A DNA stretch of 64,000 bases from Massospora cicadina (lineage: Eukaryota > Entomophthoromycota > Entomophthoromycetes > Entomophthorales > Entomophthoraceae): NCBI GenBank assembly GCA_022478985.1, contig JAKSZP010012174.1, forward strand, positions 31,975-95,974, read 5' to 3'. The notes under the pieces are model-generated. The model was not told where the DNA came from, did no database searches, and saw nothing but the letters and a program-made list of their open reading frames with translations. Positions 23,640 through 35,250 of the stretch are shown piece by piece (position 1 is the stretch's first letter; each line of letters begins with the position of its first letter). The position numbers and the translations under genes were made by a program.

Positions 23640-25180
23640 AATGACTTACCCAAATAGTCAAGTTATAAGTTAAAGAAATTTTATATATGAGTTTTGAATT
23701 TTCAAATTGACTTACTCCAACCAGCGGTAAACTTCCTCTAGATGCTGCAAATGGTCCATAAACGTTATAAAAATTAATTCTATGATATAGATAACTAACA
23801 TACAGGAGATTTTTAAATCCCCTAATATGCTATCCAAAGCGTGCTGGAAAGTTACAGGGGCGTAACAAAGCCCTTGCAGCATCTTAGTGAGTTGGTATAG
23901 AAACTGGGTGGTGGTCATAGCGCACTTCTCCTGTTCCTCCTTTGATAGCTCAATATGCTAATATCTAGATACTAAATTCATAACAGAAAAGTATTGTGCG
24001 CTTTCAACCGATCTAGTGTATTGTCAATATGGGGTAAAGGCAAGAATCTTTCCTTAGTAATATTGTAGAGTTTTGACAATCTATTTCCACTTGATTTGAC
24101 CCATCCTTCTTCTTAATAAACAAGACTGGAGCTCAAGTGTCATGGTTAAATGACATGATATTGGAGACCAACCCCAAGGATAAGGCTTGGCGACAGGGGG
24201 CCCAGAAGGTGAAGCTTTAGGCCCTCTCTGACCTCAGGTACACAGTTGACCTACGCTGGGTATAAGCCAAATATGCTCAGGTTGGTACTAGTGGGGTGCC
24301 TAACGCCCAGCCCCTTGCGTCAGCCCAGGCGTTAAAATGGACAGTTTACTCTATTAATGCAGACGGTTCAATTTGGTTAGTTGAGGAACGCGGTTTTAAA
24401 ACACAATCCATCTATGAAATTATGTGTTTAGGTTATATACAACTTCAATCAATTACTCAAGTGAAGTTGGTGTCATTGTATTCTACCAATTCAGATGGCA
24501 GTGTCTGCCTATTGGTTAATTGGTGCTTGGGACCACTTCAGCATACCCCAAATTACCCAAACGATGTTTATATTTGATCTTCGTGATCAACATGCCTTGT
24601 TGGTCAACTTCTCATAATAAACTTACACCGTTTCCCCATTTTTTATTTATGTTACCATAAACAATCCTGTGAATGGACCTCTTTGAGGAGGTCTTGCGCT
24701 ATGTAAACTATTCCATTTTATAAAATGTTTAGGTTATCCCCTCATGCACTATTGGGTCACCCAGGTCTCCTCCAACCTGGTGCACCTACCCCTTCTTACC
24801 CAGTGCACAGAGTCGCTTTTAGTTGGTTTTTGGTTAAGATCGCACTTTTATATTTAAGTTGTTATTGCTCCAGCACCCTCTGCTGGGCTCTAGTAACTTT
24901 TGTAATGATGGCTTGTTCCCTGTCATGGGCCCTGTGCACCGAGAACCTCCATGCTGGAACAGGAGAGGAATAGACACTCTCCTTACATCAAGGCCCTTGG
25001 AGGGTACTAATGTCCCTGCCGCACAAGTTGATTGAATTCTTGATTAGTAACTTCATCTAACGCCTTAGAACGCAAAATAGGATGAAGGCATATTGGTGGA
25101 TAATTACCAGTGTCGATCTGGTGCAACACATCATGTGCACACCTCAAGTCATATTCATCTTTCACAGGAAAACTACTATA
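23640..25180 (-). pseudogene. Ty3-D reverse transcriptase, split by a 0.8 kb insert
   Basis: Minus strand. The N-terminal block FDKYSSFPVKDEYDLRCAHD, then HQIDTGNYPPI and LDEVTNQEFNQLVRQG, lies at 25180-25000. After the insert (about 24983-24160) coding resumes with PVLFIKKKDGSNQVEIDCQN near 24145-24090. 23918-23712 holds TQFLYQLTKMLQGLCYAPVT and FQHALDSILGDLKISCMLVI, then YIIEL in place of YIDDI, so the catalytic Asp pair is lost. Stops and frameshifts throughout. Confidence 0.8.
24160..24983. mobile_element. Unclassified 0.8 kb insertion in the Ty3-D RT
   Basis: It interrupts RT between PSKG (minus, near 24984) and SPVLFIKKKDG, so it is an insertion or replacement. The left part is GC-rich (24190-24330). 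It has a 93-codon + open stretch at 24296-24577 with two similar segments, VYSINADGSIWLV and LYSTNSDGSVCLL, about 132 bp apart. I see no terminal repeats, TSD or known domain. It could be a solo LTR or a fragment of another transposon. Confidence 0.45.
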
Positions 25181-26629
25181 TTTGTCAAAATATGGCCAAC
25201 GCTTAATCCTTTTTATTTTTGATAAACCATGGAAGGCGTTCAGATGAATTAGTGAACATATGGCTTGGCACTCATTGTCCGCAAGCTAAAGCTCCTCCAG
25301 ATTTCCAAACTTGTAATATTTATAACCTCTTCAACAGATGTTAAAATTTAGGGTTTTTCTGCTCGTTCACAAATGTTAACCCATAATTGATAACTGTGCA
25401 AATTCGTTGTGTGCACTCTTCCTGTTGTCTGATGATATATGATATATGATTGATAATAGTATGAAGACTATTATCCATAGTTGAATAGATAACCAGTTTC
25501 TGGTCCAACACAGGACCAGTGCTTCTCCTCAAAATACTTAAGATGTCCTAAGTAGGGATTTATACTTTTATACCGCCTAATTTGATCCATGCTCTGATCC
25601 TAGTTTACGGCCTTTCCTCTGATGCATGAAGTCAGCAGAAATTCTTATCACAGCTTCTCTTCTTAAGGATCCTCAATCCTTACTCTTTATCCTGCAAAAG
25701 AGTCCTTAATTAAATCATACAGTAATAATTTTCTGAAGATGAATAGAACTTAGACAAAAATGAACTCAACTAAAGCCTTAGATATTTTTTATATAGTGAA
25801 TTATCAGGGGAATTTATAGATGGAATTTGGCGCCCAATTCTTTGTTGGCGCCTCAGCCAAGAAATGGCAGCCATTGCCATTGAATTACACTTTGTTGTCT
25901 CACCAACGATGGTCTTCCCCATCCTGGCTAGGATTCTGTCATTGAACATCCTTGAGACCTAAAATGGAAAGAGTTGGAAACGTGTCCCTAACGTTTTTCT
26001 CTCAATCCCAGCCAAACAACCATATTTGGCAAGTGACCTTCTTAGGTAAAGGGACTTGTTACCCATTAAGGCAGGCCATAGACCAACTGATTAATTCACT
26101 AGTTGCAGGCGGTATCACTCGTCTTACAACTTACTCAATAAAACCCCAATTGGTCTGTAATGAAACCTGACTGATTCTTATAGTTACATCTGATAGTTAA
26201 TCATTGATCAACTATCAGATGCCCAATTTCATTAGCAACTCTGCCCGATGAGATCTTAAGCATTCACAAGATCAATCCACAGCGTATCAGAACCAGGAAA
26301 ATTACCTAAAATCCCCCAAACTTTATTAACCCAAAATCAGGGTCAACTGATATCCAATTCACTTGCTATATGGAATTATGCCCTAGAAATTCATGGTAAT
26401 CTAGAAGGCTGGAAAGGTGGTCAAAAACCCAACAACAGGTAAAATATGAAAAAAGCATCTACCTGATGTCACTTAAATTCCATAAAATAGGGATATATGA
26501 TAGCTAAAAGCACCTGAATTTTCCCATGATCTGTCATAATTTCTTCCATGTGCATTGACCAGTTGTAACTTAGTCAATTTAATGGTGTGACTATTTTACC
26601 ATATAACCCTGAGGGATTATTAAGGCAAT
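25181..26629. other. Ty3-D pol linker remains; no gene recognised
   Basis: No motif-bearing ORF. The minus strand next to RT may be the protease-RT linker. 25800-26165 is less AT-rich, has a direct repeat TTGGCGCC (25828-25835 and 25845-25852) and AATAAAACCCC near 26138, so an old LTR insert is possible but unpaired. A perfect 12-bp inverted repeat (26187-26198 and 26210-26221) can form a hairpin. Confidence 0.3.
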
Positions 26630-26984
26630 TTACACTTCCAACACAACCTGATGACCCACTGTAATGGTTAGGGTATGGTTAGAACATACGGGAAAACCCT
26701 TTGATTCTATAATCTGCATCAGTAACTTTTGGCTATGGCCACGTAGCCATTGATAATCAATTGGTGCTAAAACATTCTTGTATACGATGTTAACAAACCC
26801 CCGTTTTGGAAATGTTGAGGCCACATCCTTCTGGTTATAAATAGTGGCAGGTATGTCCCAGTAGGTCCATAAGACTTTCCACAAATTTGTATTTGACTCA
26901 ATATTTGCTCAAAAATAAGTACATATTAAAAATATAATTATGATTAGAGAACACAATAGGTGAATTAATATCACTAAGGAGCCA
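26630..26984 (-). pseudogene. Ty3-D protease-RT linker fragment
   Basis: An 84-residue minus-strand open stretch (VLAPIDYQWLRGHSQKLL, IIESKGFPVCSNHTLTI) lies between the protease (28977-29168) and RT once U5 is removed. Its layout resembles the linker of Ty3-A (LKGKTWALPQQIYEYQG). Assigned by position and similarity of style, not by a catalytic motif. Confidence 0.45.
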
Positions 26985-28961
26985 CAACTCTCTCTCTGCT
27001 CAGCATAACTTTCTGAGCAACTTAATTTTGGTAAATTAAAAGCAAACACTTAATTGCACACCAAAGTCTTTCTCCAATGTCATTGGATCCCCTGCCAACT
27101 GTCCCAGCATGGGGCAACAGCGAAACTCCCCCTCCATTTTCTGTCTGACAGGAAAATGTGCTCAGACTGGCTCGTCCAGTCATTTCCAAACCCTTGGGAT
27201 GATTCTTTCCTCCCAAGGATCTCGATGCCCATCTCGCCTGGACCCAAGTGGTGCCCCGCTGCCCCCTGGTGCTCCCCTGGAGCAACATGTGTTTTGGCCT
27301 TAGGGTCAAATAAGGGAAATTCTTCCCCTACGATGACCAAGCCATTATCGAAGTGGCTCAGGTGGTAATGACACTAGCCTGTTTTATTGACTTCCGCCCC
27401 TATAAGGGGTACTTTTTTAGTACTAGATGGTTTCACCTATAAGGGGTACTTTGATCTTGGCTTCCCCTGTGAAGCCAATGCAGCCACTGTGGCAACAGTG
27501 CCATTAATTTTTTAACGTTATTCCCCTCCCAACAACTCAGACCTGGCTCCCAACAGACACCACCTTAGTGGTCCAGTTTGCTGGTTTTCCCACCCACCTC
27601 CCCCCAAAGTGCTCCACCAGGAGCTGATGGAAGGTTTAGCAGCCTATAGCGCCAACCCCATCTTATAAGTTGTGGTCCCAAATGGGGTCATACACCTCGC
27701 TGGGCCTCGGGCATATGCCACAATCAGCCCTGAATTTACAAAGATTTCTATGGCAATTCCCCCTCGTGCTACCATACAATATGCCCCCGACCATCTATTC
27801 TGGGCCCGCGTTGAGGGTGGATGGACTATTCGTCCATCCTGTTTTGAGTTAGACCACTTGAAATGCAAATGCCCATACTCAGAAACTTCTGCTGATGCCA
27901 AAAGTTTTCCTGACGCCCACCTATCCGCCGCCCACCCCGCGCCAACTCTGACATGAGGTACAATCCTACCTTCCCCTCCTTCAATGCCTGATGCTGCAGC
28001 TGCACCTACAGCCACCAATCAGCACCCACCTTGCCCCAATGCCATAAATAATTCATCCAACCTGACATCAGATTGGATCCCAGTTTGATCCCATGCATCT
28101 GCAAATGAATTGAACAAACCTCAACTGTACGCTGATTCTCCAATCCAATTAAACCAAAATCCATGGGAATTATTGGATGAAATTGACAAATCGGGTAACT
28201 TCATTGAAGAACTGACGCTGCAACTCGAGCAGCTCTGTAACGCAGAATGGGATACAAAATTCCCACCTCAGAAATATAACCCACAACCTAACGCCAAACC
28301 ATTCTACAGCGACCACCAAATTGCAGTAGAAGCAGCCGCCACACCAGATTGCCATCCACTTTGCAAAGCTGCCGCCAAATCAGTGGCTGCACTCACAGGA
28401 GGAATTTCACCTCCCTTCATCCCCATAAATCTTACTGCACAAATTAAGATCAACATGAAAACTTTACACAAAAATGTCACTGAAGCCATCCAGAACGTGG
28501 TAACAGTATAATGTAATCTGAAAGCAAAAATAACCTGAACCAACATTGCCACATTTGTTAAATTCCCAGACGCCCGCCTCAAAGCTGAAGATGCTTTGGG
28601 CAAATACATTGTTGGTATAATGATGGCTGGCAACTACTCGGAAGTTCCAGTCATCAAGGATATCAAACCCATGCCGCCAATACCCCCACACCCTTACTAT
28701 ATGCCTTAACACGCACCCTACTCTGGAATGAGATAATGAAGCCAAAGATGAGCCCCCCAATCCCTCTCCCCATCCACCATGGAGGGATAGCAGTATTCGC
28801 TGCCCACCTGGTTGGATATTTTGTTAGGTACGATTCAATTGATCCATCCATTTTGGGCGTTTCATTTGAATCATTATTTTTTATTTTTTTATTATTATGA
28901 TTTTTAGTTTTAGTTTGGTAATGTCCATCCCCTGGTCAGCTTACTTCGGTTAAATAAAAAA
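26985..28961 (+). mobile_element. U5: half-LINE, subfamily A, inside Ty3-D pol
   Basis: 1.98 kb unit flanked by a perfect 15-bp duplication (ATCACTAAGGAGCCA at 26970-26984 and 28962-28976). The 3' end is TCCCCTGGTCAGCTTACTTC followed by GGTTAAATAAAAAA. It is more diverged from U1 and U7 than those are from each other. A 37-bp internal duplication at 27399-27451 is absent from U1 and U7. Confidence 0.92.
27079..28830 (+). pseudogene. U5 ORF1-like protein
   Basis: The start region MSLDPLPTVPAWG near 27079 matches U7. 27672-27956 holds VPNGVIHLAGPRAYATISPE and the knuckle region RPSCFELDHLKCKCPY, where the first Cys is Arg. 28110-28511 is the 133-residue Pro/Asn-rich part. In the same frame after 28511 there is KAKIT followed by TGA at 28536-28538, then TNIATFVKFPDARLKAED. 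Several stops and frameshifts; dead copy. Confidence 0.75.
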
Positions 28962-28976
28962 ATCACTAAGGAGCCA

Positions 28977-29168
28977 AATGCACTGATAATGCATTGTACG
29001 CTCCTTCTGGAGTTGTAGTATGGGGTCCAACAATTCATAAATTTTGCAATGATCTATGTCAGGAGCAAGCCCAAATTTCTTCACCAGACGAGTTGGCATT
29101 ATAATTGGTGCCCCATTGTCCACAATAGCTTGGACTTTGAGTTTATTTACAGAGATATTAATATACAT
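28977..29168 (-). pseudogene. Ty3-D retropepsin-like protease
   Basis: Minus-strand piece INISVNKLKVQAIVDNGAPI, then IMPTRLVKKFGLAPDIDH. This is the retropepsin core, with the active site as DNGAP where DTGAP or DSGAP is usual, so the catalytic Asp is kept. The N-terminal boundary is set by a Met at 29168. The C-terminal part is cut by U5. Confidence 0.8.
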
Positions 29169-29199
29169 ATACTCAAAAAATAAGTATAAGTAGGATTTA

Positions 29200-31000
29200 T
29201 TGCAAGTTATCCACTTTGTCCGCTTGACCTAAAAATGTTCTGAAGTTCTTTGCATAACTGAGGACTGGACCCTTCTAAAGCCTCAATAGTTACATCCACT
29301 TGGACCCCTGGTCAACTCGAGGGTCTCATAAGACAAGTTGTAAACTCAAGTGGTTACCACAGTTGGACATTTGGCTTTGATACTACTTCTTCCAACAACT
29401 TAGTGGCACAATTTTCTTGTGATTGGGTGAGCATTGCCACACTAATATTTGTTGACACCAGAACTGGTGATGGAGTCCTAGCGTAATAACTCATTGATCT
29501 CATTGGAGAGTCTTTTGGAAATTTTATTCTTATCTGAGATTTTGTTAGAAAAGATGGAAGAGAAAATCCCAATTCTATTCTTCCCTGTCTCTTCCCACTT
29601 TGTCATCATTTACAGGTTGCACAGCATTAATATAGTGTTTAGCACTTAACTTAGGACAATGGATGGTATTATGGCCAATCTTTGCAGTTATTACAAATAA
29701 TCTGACTAACGTCAGTTTTATTTAATTGAGGGCCATATGTCAGTGGTAATTTTTGGGGGAAAAGCCCAAAGCTGCGGTTCACAAGGCTAGCAATAAAACT
29801 TGTTGGGTGCCCCAAAAGTGACTGAAGACCACTGGAGATAATTCACCATATGGGTGATATCATTATATTCTTACAAAATGGGAATCATTACCCAAACAAA
29901 TCTTGGTAAGGTTCACAATAATAGCGTATAGAAATTTGCACATCAAAATCATTGATCACGTTAGCCCCTTCTAGATTCTGTGCTTCCAAACAAAAGTACA
30001 CTGTGAAATTTTTCAAAACCTTATATTTTTATAAAATATAAAGGAACTCAGTATTATGAGTGGTCATCCATTTATCCCACCAAAATCCTTAATGGTAAGG
30101 TCCTTGGTGTTGCAGTTGGTAACACTGATCTTTTGTAATCTAGGCATCACCTACTATTAGCTTTCAGTGCCCATCAAGGTCATTATGGTCGCCAACTCAA
30201 TGTTCTTGCCGCCCTAGCCATGCTTTTACCAAAAAAAACTAGCAAAATTGTGTACATAAACCTTTTTATCTAACTTTAGTAAGTTAATAGGGTTTACATG
30301 AACTGTAGGTTGATGCTGTTAGGGACAAAGGCCCTGGGTTGCTCCTAAATTACTTCCCGAATGGCGGAGACTCAACATAGGCATAAACTGAACTTGAACC
30401 ACCGGAGTGTCTGAGTAGAAGTGCCTTCAGGATTTTAAGTAGGATTACCAGCGGGGCTGCACAGAAGTTGGAGTGGAGGTTCATGATCAATTGCATCAGA
30501 TTGCTCAGGTGGAGGAGACACCAGCATATCCAGATGAGCTGCCGACCCAACGCCTAGGAATAAGGTAAAGACCATAGATACTTCCTGCGTTCCCCAAGCC
30601 TCATTGCCTTTAATATTCATATCCAACAGAAAAGTTTTGGATCTTTCATTAATATTATAGCAGGTTGGGAAACTAATTTACTTAAGTAATCCCATATGGT
30701 AGCAACATGGTGGAGTTCCACCTGTAGCAAAATTTCCATAATATCATCTTTTTGGGCAGAATCCATAAATTCCACTTTCATGTTTATACTCATTCACAAG
30801 GACCTGACCTACTGACTCTATGTTTTTACTATAAGTTCTAAATCCTCTATGATTTGTACAAATCTCTATTGGAGTGATAGCTCTGGTTATATCTTCATCC
30901 AAACCTTTGAGGCAGTTTTGATGAACTTAAATAATTTTAGCCAATTCTTTTACTTGATGGTCATTGCCAACTATATTATATGAAAGTTGGACAACGTGAG
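29200..31000 (-). pseudogene. Ty3-D Gag remains
   Basis: Between protease and primer-binding site on the minus strand. Coding-like pieces: 29572-29354 and 30626-30350 (for example LVSPPPEQSDAIDHEPPLQL). Near 29695-29650 the minus strand reads ICNNCKDW, then NTIHCPK across a frameshift, a broken CCHC knuckle. No intact domain. Assigned mainly by position and the knuckle remnant. Confidence 0.55.
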
Positions 31001-31029
31001 CATTTAAAGCCGCTCATACTTAGTGAACA

Positions 31030-31440
31030 TCATAGGAAGAATTTGCTGTTCCAATGTGTAATGGATAGGGCTCCCAAGGCCCAGCCCGCCACCAGCCCTA
31101 AACCACCATCCCCATATGTGGCTGTACCAACTCCAAAAGTTCCTGTCCAAATTGACGGCCTTGCCAGGCATACCAGGTTGAGGTGTGGTGCACCAGCCTC
31201 TGTCACCTTGGGCCCCCGGGCTGAGGTGCATCCTTACAGCCTCTGTCACCTCGGAGTTACCCAGCTGGGGTGCATCAACTGGCCTCTGTCACCTCGGGCC
31301 ACTTTGGCACCTTCCCCTCTAACCAGGGCAAGGCCACTCTCAAGAGGATCCCAGCGCGTCCACCCCTTCCTCTCCTCCTCATTGCACCGTCATTTGCACC
31401 CCCAATCTCTGCTTTAAATAAATAAAATTAAATAAAACAG
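31030..31440 (+). mobile_element. GC-rich retroposon-like insert with 43-bp tandem repeats
   Basis: This stretch is much richer in G+C than its surroundings and ends in AAATAAATAAAATTAAATAA, a tail like those of the half-LINEs. It contains three imperfect tandem copies of a 43-44 bp unit built on GAGGTGCATC and CCTCTGTCACCTCGG (31180-31309). A 145-codon + open stretch at 30980-31417 has low-complexity Pro/Ala-rich translation and is probably not a gene. No TSD found. Confidence 0.4.
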
Positions 31441-31824
31441 ATCAAGCAAATATTGGCCTTTATTGGGAGTTGACTTGAAGTTGGAATAGAATTCTAATAC
31501 TGAGGTCCATTGGGGATGACCTCAGATTGAAATACTACCAAATAAGGCTAAATGAATTGTAGGTAATGAGGGGCGAAAAAGCCTCCAGAATTGATGGCCT
31601 CTAGGCAACTTGACGGAGAAATGAAGGGGAACCTCAGAAACTCACAACCAATTAAATAAACGATTTTATTTAATTTATTTCATTATTGACCCAAATAGGA
31701 AAATCCTACTTGGAATAACAGAATTGCAACTATTGACATACACGAATCTCATAATTCCCAACCTTATGAGATTTATGTATGATTGTAGATCGTTACATAA
31801 TGAGGCGACTGCTTCAAAATACAA

Positions 31825-31874
31825 CCATTTGCACTACTTCTAATGGAAGCCATTTGCACTGTTTCTAATGGAGG
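31825..31874. repeat. 25-bp tandem duplication
   Basis: Two copies of CCATTTGCACTACTTCTAAT plus GGAAG / GGAGG, differing at three positions, lie head to tail between the GC-rich insert and the Ty3-D primer-binding site. Confidence 0.8.
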
Positions 31875-31941
31875 TAACTCTTCAATGGAGTCCAATTATG
31901 TATATACTTAATTAAATTGAACTATAGTGATCTATTATGAG

Positions 31942-31959
31942 CCCCTGTAGTGAGCATCA
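31942..31959 (-). promoter_or_regulatory. Ty3-D primer-binding site
   Basis: Minus strand TGATGCTCACTACAGGGG, one substitution from the Ty3-A site (TGG to TGA at the third base). It lies one base inside the 5' LTR. Confidence 0.8.
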
Positions 31960-31960
31960 A

Positions 31961-33060
31961 ATCGGGGAAATAGGAGCTTATATTATGTATTTTTGAAGGT
32001 ACATATTTTTATACTTTTTATAATAACTTACTGCTTGATGACTGTAACCTTAGTAGACTTGCAAGAAGGACAAGTTTTGGCAAAAGGTATCATTATTATA
32101 AAATTCTTAAAAGCACAACGTAGTATTGGATACTGACAAAGGCTTGACAGCTCAATATTCTTTTTCTCTTTGTGCTAGATTCTCTCTAACAACATAGAGA
32201 AAAAAATTCCTCATCCCATAGAATTTAGCCAGATATGCCCCTTCTAATAGCGTTCCTATTGGTGCATTTTATGCATACTAGTCAGCATTAAAAATTGGTA
32301 GACTAGCGAACTAATTTTCCAAGTTAGGCACATTAAGTGAATTACTAGCGCTTGGTGGATTTCCAATGTTGTTACAATCAACTTATTGTATTAAGATTCT
32401 GATGTATGGCCCAATAAAAGGTGAACCCTCATAATGAATTTTTTACATTACTGCAGGGACAAAATAAAGGTTAAAGAAATAGTAAATTAGGTGGATGTAA
32501 ATCCTGAGGCCAGGAGTTAAAGTGATTATTAGATTGAGGGTTAAAATTTGCACTGGTGGAGTTAAGGGGTCGATCCAAAATAAGTATAATTCTATGACTC
32601 CAAGGCAAAAGCATCAAACATAATTTGATACAACTTTGGCCAACACTTATGAAGCTGAGTGCCATGCGCTCAAGCTTTCTAATGCCTTTGCATATATCTC
32701 TAATTTTTAGCTAGATATTTTCATTAAATCAATATAGCAAGGGGAGGGTGCCCCAGTGGTAAAGTATGGGCTCTATGACCACTTCCTCCTGAGTCTGACC
32801 CCCAGCAGATGAGCTTTAGATAGGAAATTTTGAGTGTGTGGCGTTGCACACCAATTCTTAAAACCAAGTTAGCAGATAGCAAGGCAGTCCATGGAGTTCT
32901 TGGCCTATCAGAACGCTGCAGTTGGAGATTTACTGGGATTTATCCTTCTTTCCCATTAACTTTATTTCACCATTAATTGGTGCAGCATTGTCCTCAAGTC
33001 AGCCAAGTTTAAATTTTAACCCAGTGCATTAAATGTTGGGTGGTCAAATTACTTTCAACA
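31961..33060 (-). repeat. Ty3-D 5' LTR, split by a SINE-like insert
   Basis: Aligns with the two pieces of the left LTR. Relative to them it carries one extra block, 32730-33026, flanked by CATTAAAT on both sides. Outer end taken at ACTTTCAACA (33060), where similarity to 17748 fades. Confidence 0.75.
32730..33026 (+). mobile_element. tRNA-like SINE in the Ty3-D 5' LTR
   Basis: Absent from the other Ty3-D LTR and flanked by an 8-bp direct repeat CATTAAAT (32722-32729, 33027-33034). The head reads GGGGAGGGTGCCCCAGTGGT with a Pol III A-box-like TGCCCCAGTGGT at 32749-32760. A B-box-like GAGTCTGACCC (consensus GGTTCGANNCC) lies at 32791-32801. The 42-bp spacing is that of a tRNA. About 220 bp of unrelated body follows. 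There is no second copy in the window, and the 3' tail is weak. Confidence 0.55.
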
Positions 33061-34300
33061 AAAACTTTCTGGGTTATGATGATTATTTTCTAACTATGTA
33101 AAAGGCAAAAATAAATATTAGTTTGATAGGGGAATATAAATTTCTTTTATTAGTTAAAAGTTCAAGATATTTAATGGAATGCTCAGTGTCCAGTGACAGA
33201 TAGGGCTTATGGGTCCTCCTCATTCAGGATCTTTACTCCTCATACAGTAATAAGGTTAAGTCACAATCATCCCTTTTTAATGTCTTTAGGATTGTGAAAA
33301 TTCCATTGTTTGAGGGCTTCCATCTTGTGATTAGGATGAAGTTTCATCAGGTGACAAATTTTGAGGTCCCATCATTTATCCCAGCTAATTAAGATAAGAG
33401 GTCTATTAGGCGACAATTGATCCAAATCCTGAAGTAGAAAATGTAAAGAGAAAAATTCACAGTTTGATGTTCTAATCTCTTGAAATTTTTAGACCGTACT
33501 TTAGTATGAATTCTGACATGTGGTATTCTCCAAGACCTTCAACGGGCAATTATAACACATTTGTCAAGTTTTTAACCATCTAAGACAGGCCTCCTTTAAG
33601 TCCAAGGTTTTTAAATGATCATACTTCCAACACAAGTGTAGTTCTTTGGCATAAAGTCACCTGACAAGGGATAAACCTTTTATCAATAAAGTTGCTGAAA
33701 TAGAGAAAATGCCACCTCCTCAAAGCCTCAGGGAAATCCAAATATCCCTTAGAATTGTGGAGGTACTACAGACAATTTATTCCGCGGTTTGCCAACTTTG
33801 CTGACCATTGATCTACATGCTTTAAAATAACGTTTCTTTTGAATGGGAATCTGAACAGAATCAAGCATTCACCCTCTCAGGAAAGTTTTAAATACCCCAT
33901 CCTGTCCTAATAGATATCAATTTGATCAGCCCTTCTTAACATCTTTCTTTTTCTAGCAATGTGGCTGTAGGGGCAATTCTAGCCCAGTTATATAACCAAA
34001 AAGAAGATCATCCAGTGTCCTACTTCAGTAAACCCTATTCAAGGCTGTAAGGAACTTCATATGCTAAGCAAGAAACCCTGGTGTACTTTATACTATTAAG
34101 CATATATGACCTTATCTGTATAGAATTCACTCACCATCATCACCAAATATACCTCTCTCAGATGGCATTAACTAATGGAGGATCAATTAGAGAGGCTCTC
34201 TAAATTGGTGGTACAGCTATATAATTATGACTACTATATTTTATCATGCTGTTACTACACACCATGATGTGGATGCTCATCAAGGATGTCAACTTTGGCG
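33061..34300 (+). pseudogene. Ty3-F RT thumb and RNase H
   Basis: Continuation of Ty3-F past Ty3-D. 33725-33780 reads REIQIPLRIVEVLQTIYSAV, the decayed QxFLGLxxYYRRFIxxFA block. VSFEWESEQNQAFTLSGKF lies near 33835-33885. RNase H follows at 33955-34090 with NVAVGAILAQLYNQKEDHPV and SYFSKPYSRL. The first 650 bp (33061-33700) has no readable motif. Heavy stop content shows great age. Confidence 0.65.
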
Positions 34301-34399
34301 ATGCTGATACTTGTAGAAGACCTCCTGTGCAATTTGATTGACAATTTCAAATTGATGGGAGTTGGAATCATCAGAGACCAAGACTGAGTTAGAACTCAA

Positions 34400-35250
34400 G
34401 TCAAAAAATACCCAGATTTAGGATGGGATGCTCTACAAGTTAATCAATGGGGAACGGCGCCTTATGTGTGACCATCCTTCCAACTTGAAATTACTCATGA
34501 AAGCCACTACAATGTAGTACATGGACCTTAAAGAAGAATCATGGTTGGCTGTATAAATGATGCTATCAAGAATATATGTTAGAAACTATTCATGAGATAT
34601 TAGAGGTGTGTTTAACCTGAAGGACGCTATATTACCTAACCCTGCTATCAGCAGCAAATTGCGGCCCTTTAAGCCTTTTTGAATAGTCAGTGTTGATGTA
34701 GTGGGGCATTTATCCACGGGCAACTATGGCCATTGTTATATCTTCCTTGCCTTTACTCTCCTACAAAGTGGGTTGAGAATATCTATGTCCCTGCCTCCAC
34801 CACAATGGCTATGGCCTTGTTCCCTTTCCACTTTATTTTTATGCACCATAGATGCCCAGAGTCTTAATTCTTACAGAGAGCTTAATCTTACATTGCAAAT
34901 GTTGTAAGAACTAACGCCATTATCTGGAACCAACCAACCTATAACTGCACCCTACAATCCTTCAATTAATTAAATGGTGGATTAAGCGAATTGTGCCCTC
35001 ATATATATTCTATGCAAGATGGCTGCTATAAGCCCTATGAAACAGAATCAATATCTGTCATTTAACTTGCTTGCCTATCAAATAAGTTGTCACCAAGTGA
35101 TTAAGATGTTACCATTTGAGGCCCTTTATTGGAGAGAGCTATAATTACCTAGATGTGTTAATCTCTTTTGGACTTACCTACATTCAAGAATGCCAAATTG
35201 TACATGAGGGCACTGGATGATAAAGTCAAATTACAAGCTCTTGCAAACAA
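34400..35250 (+). pseudogene. Ty3-F integrase
   Basis: Pieces in order on the + strand: FNLKDAILPNPAISSKLRPF near 34610-34670, VSVDVVGHLSTGNYGHCYIF near 34690-34745 (first Asp block), RELNLTLQML near 34880-34905, TAPYNPSINXMVD near 34945-34985 (third block, Glu decayed), and KMLPFEALYWRE near 35105-35140. Dead. 35250-35654 shows nothing further that I recognise. Confidence 0.65.

Larger units (their letters stand above)
15036..33060 (-). mobile_element. Ty3-D: large nested Ty3/Gypsy element
   Basis: Homologous LTRs at about 15036-17748 (split by U2) and 31961-33060 (split by a SINE) enclose minus-strand Gag, protease, RT, RNase H and integrase pieces in Ty3 order from right to left. A primer-binding site lies at 31942-31959 next to the right (5') LTR. 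Removing U2-U5, the 24.16-24.98 kb insert, the 31 kb insert and the SINE leaves an element of ordinary Ty3 size. It lies inside the Ty3-F RT. I could not see a clear 5-bp duplication, so the outer ends are approximate. Confidence 0.78.

Noticed and set aside
25828..25837. TGGCGCCCAA as a tRNA-Lys primer-binding site of a retrovirus-like element
   Set aside because: Only 10 bases match, there is no LTR end next to it, and no Gag or Pol follows.
27022..28018. Long open stretches on the minus strand opposite U5
   Set aside because: They are shadows of the homologous + strand ORF1, whose residues are conserved between copies; the minus readings are not.
30980..31417. 145-codon ORF as a gene
   Set aside because: The translation is low-complexity and dominated by the 43-bp tandem repeats.
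31825..31874. CRISPR-like repeat array
   Set aside because: Only two adjacent 25-bp copies with no spacer, in a eukaryotic transposon context.
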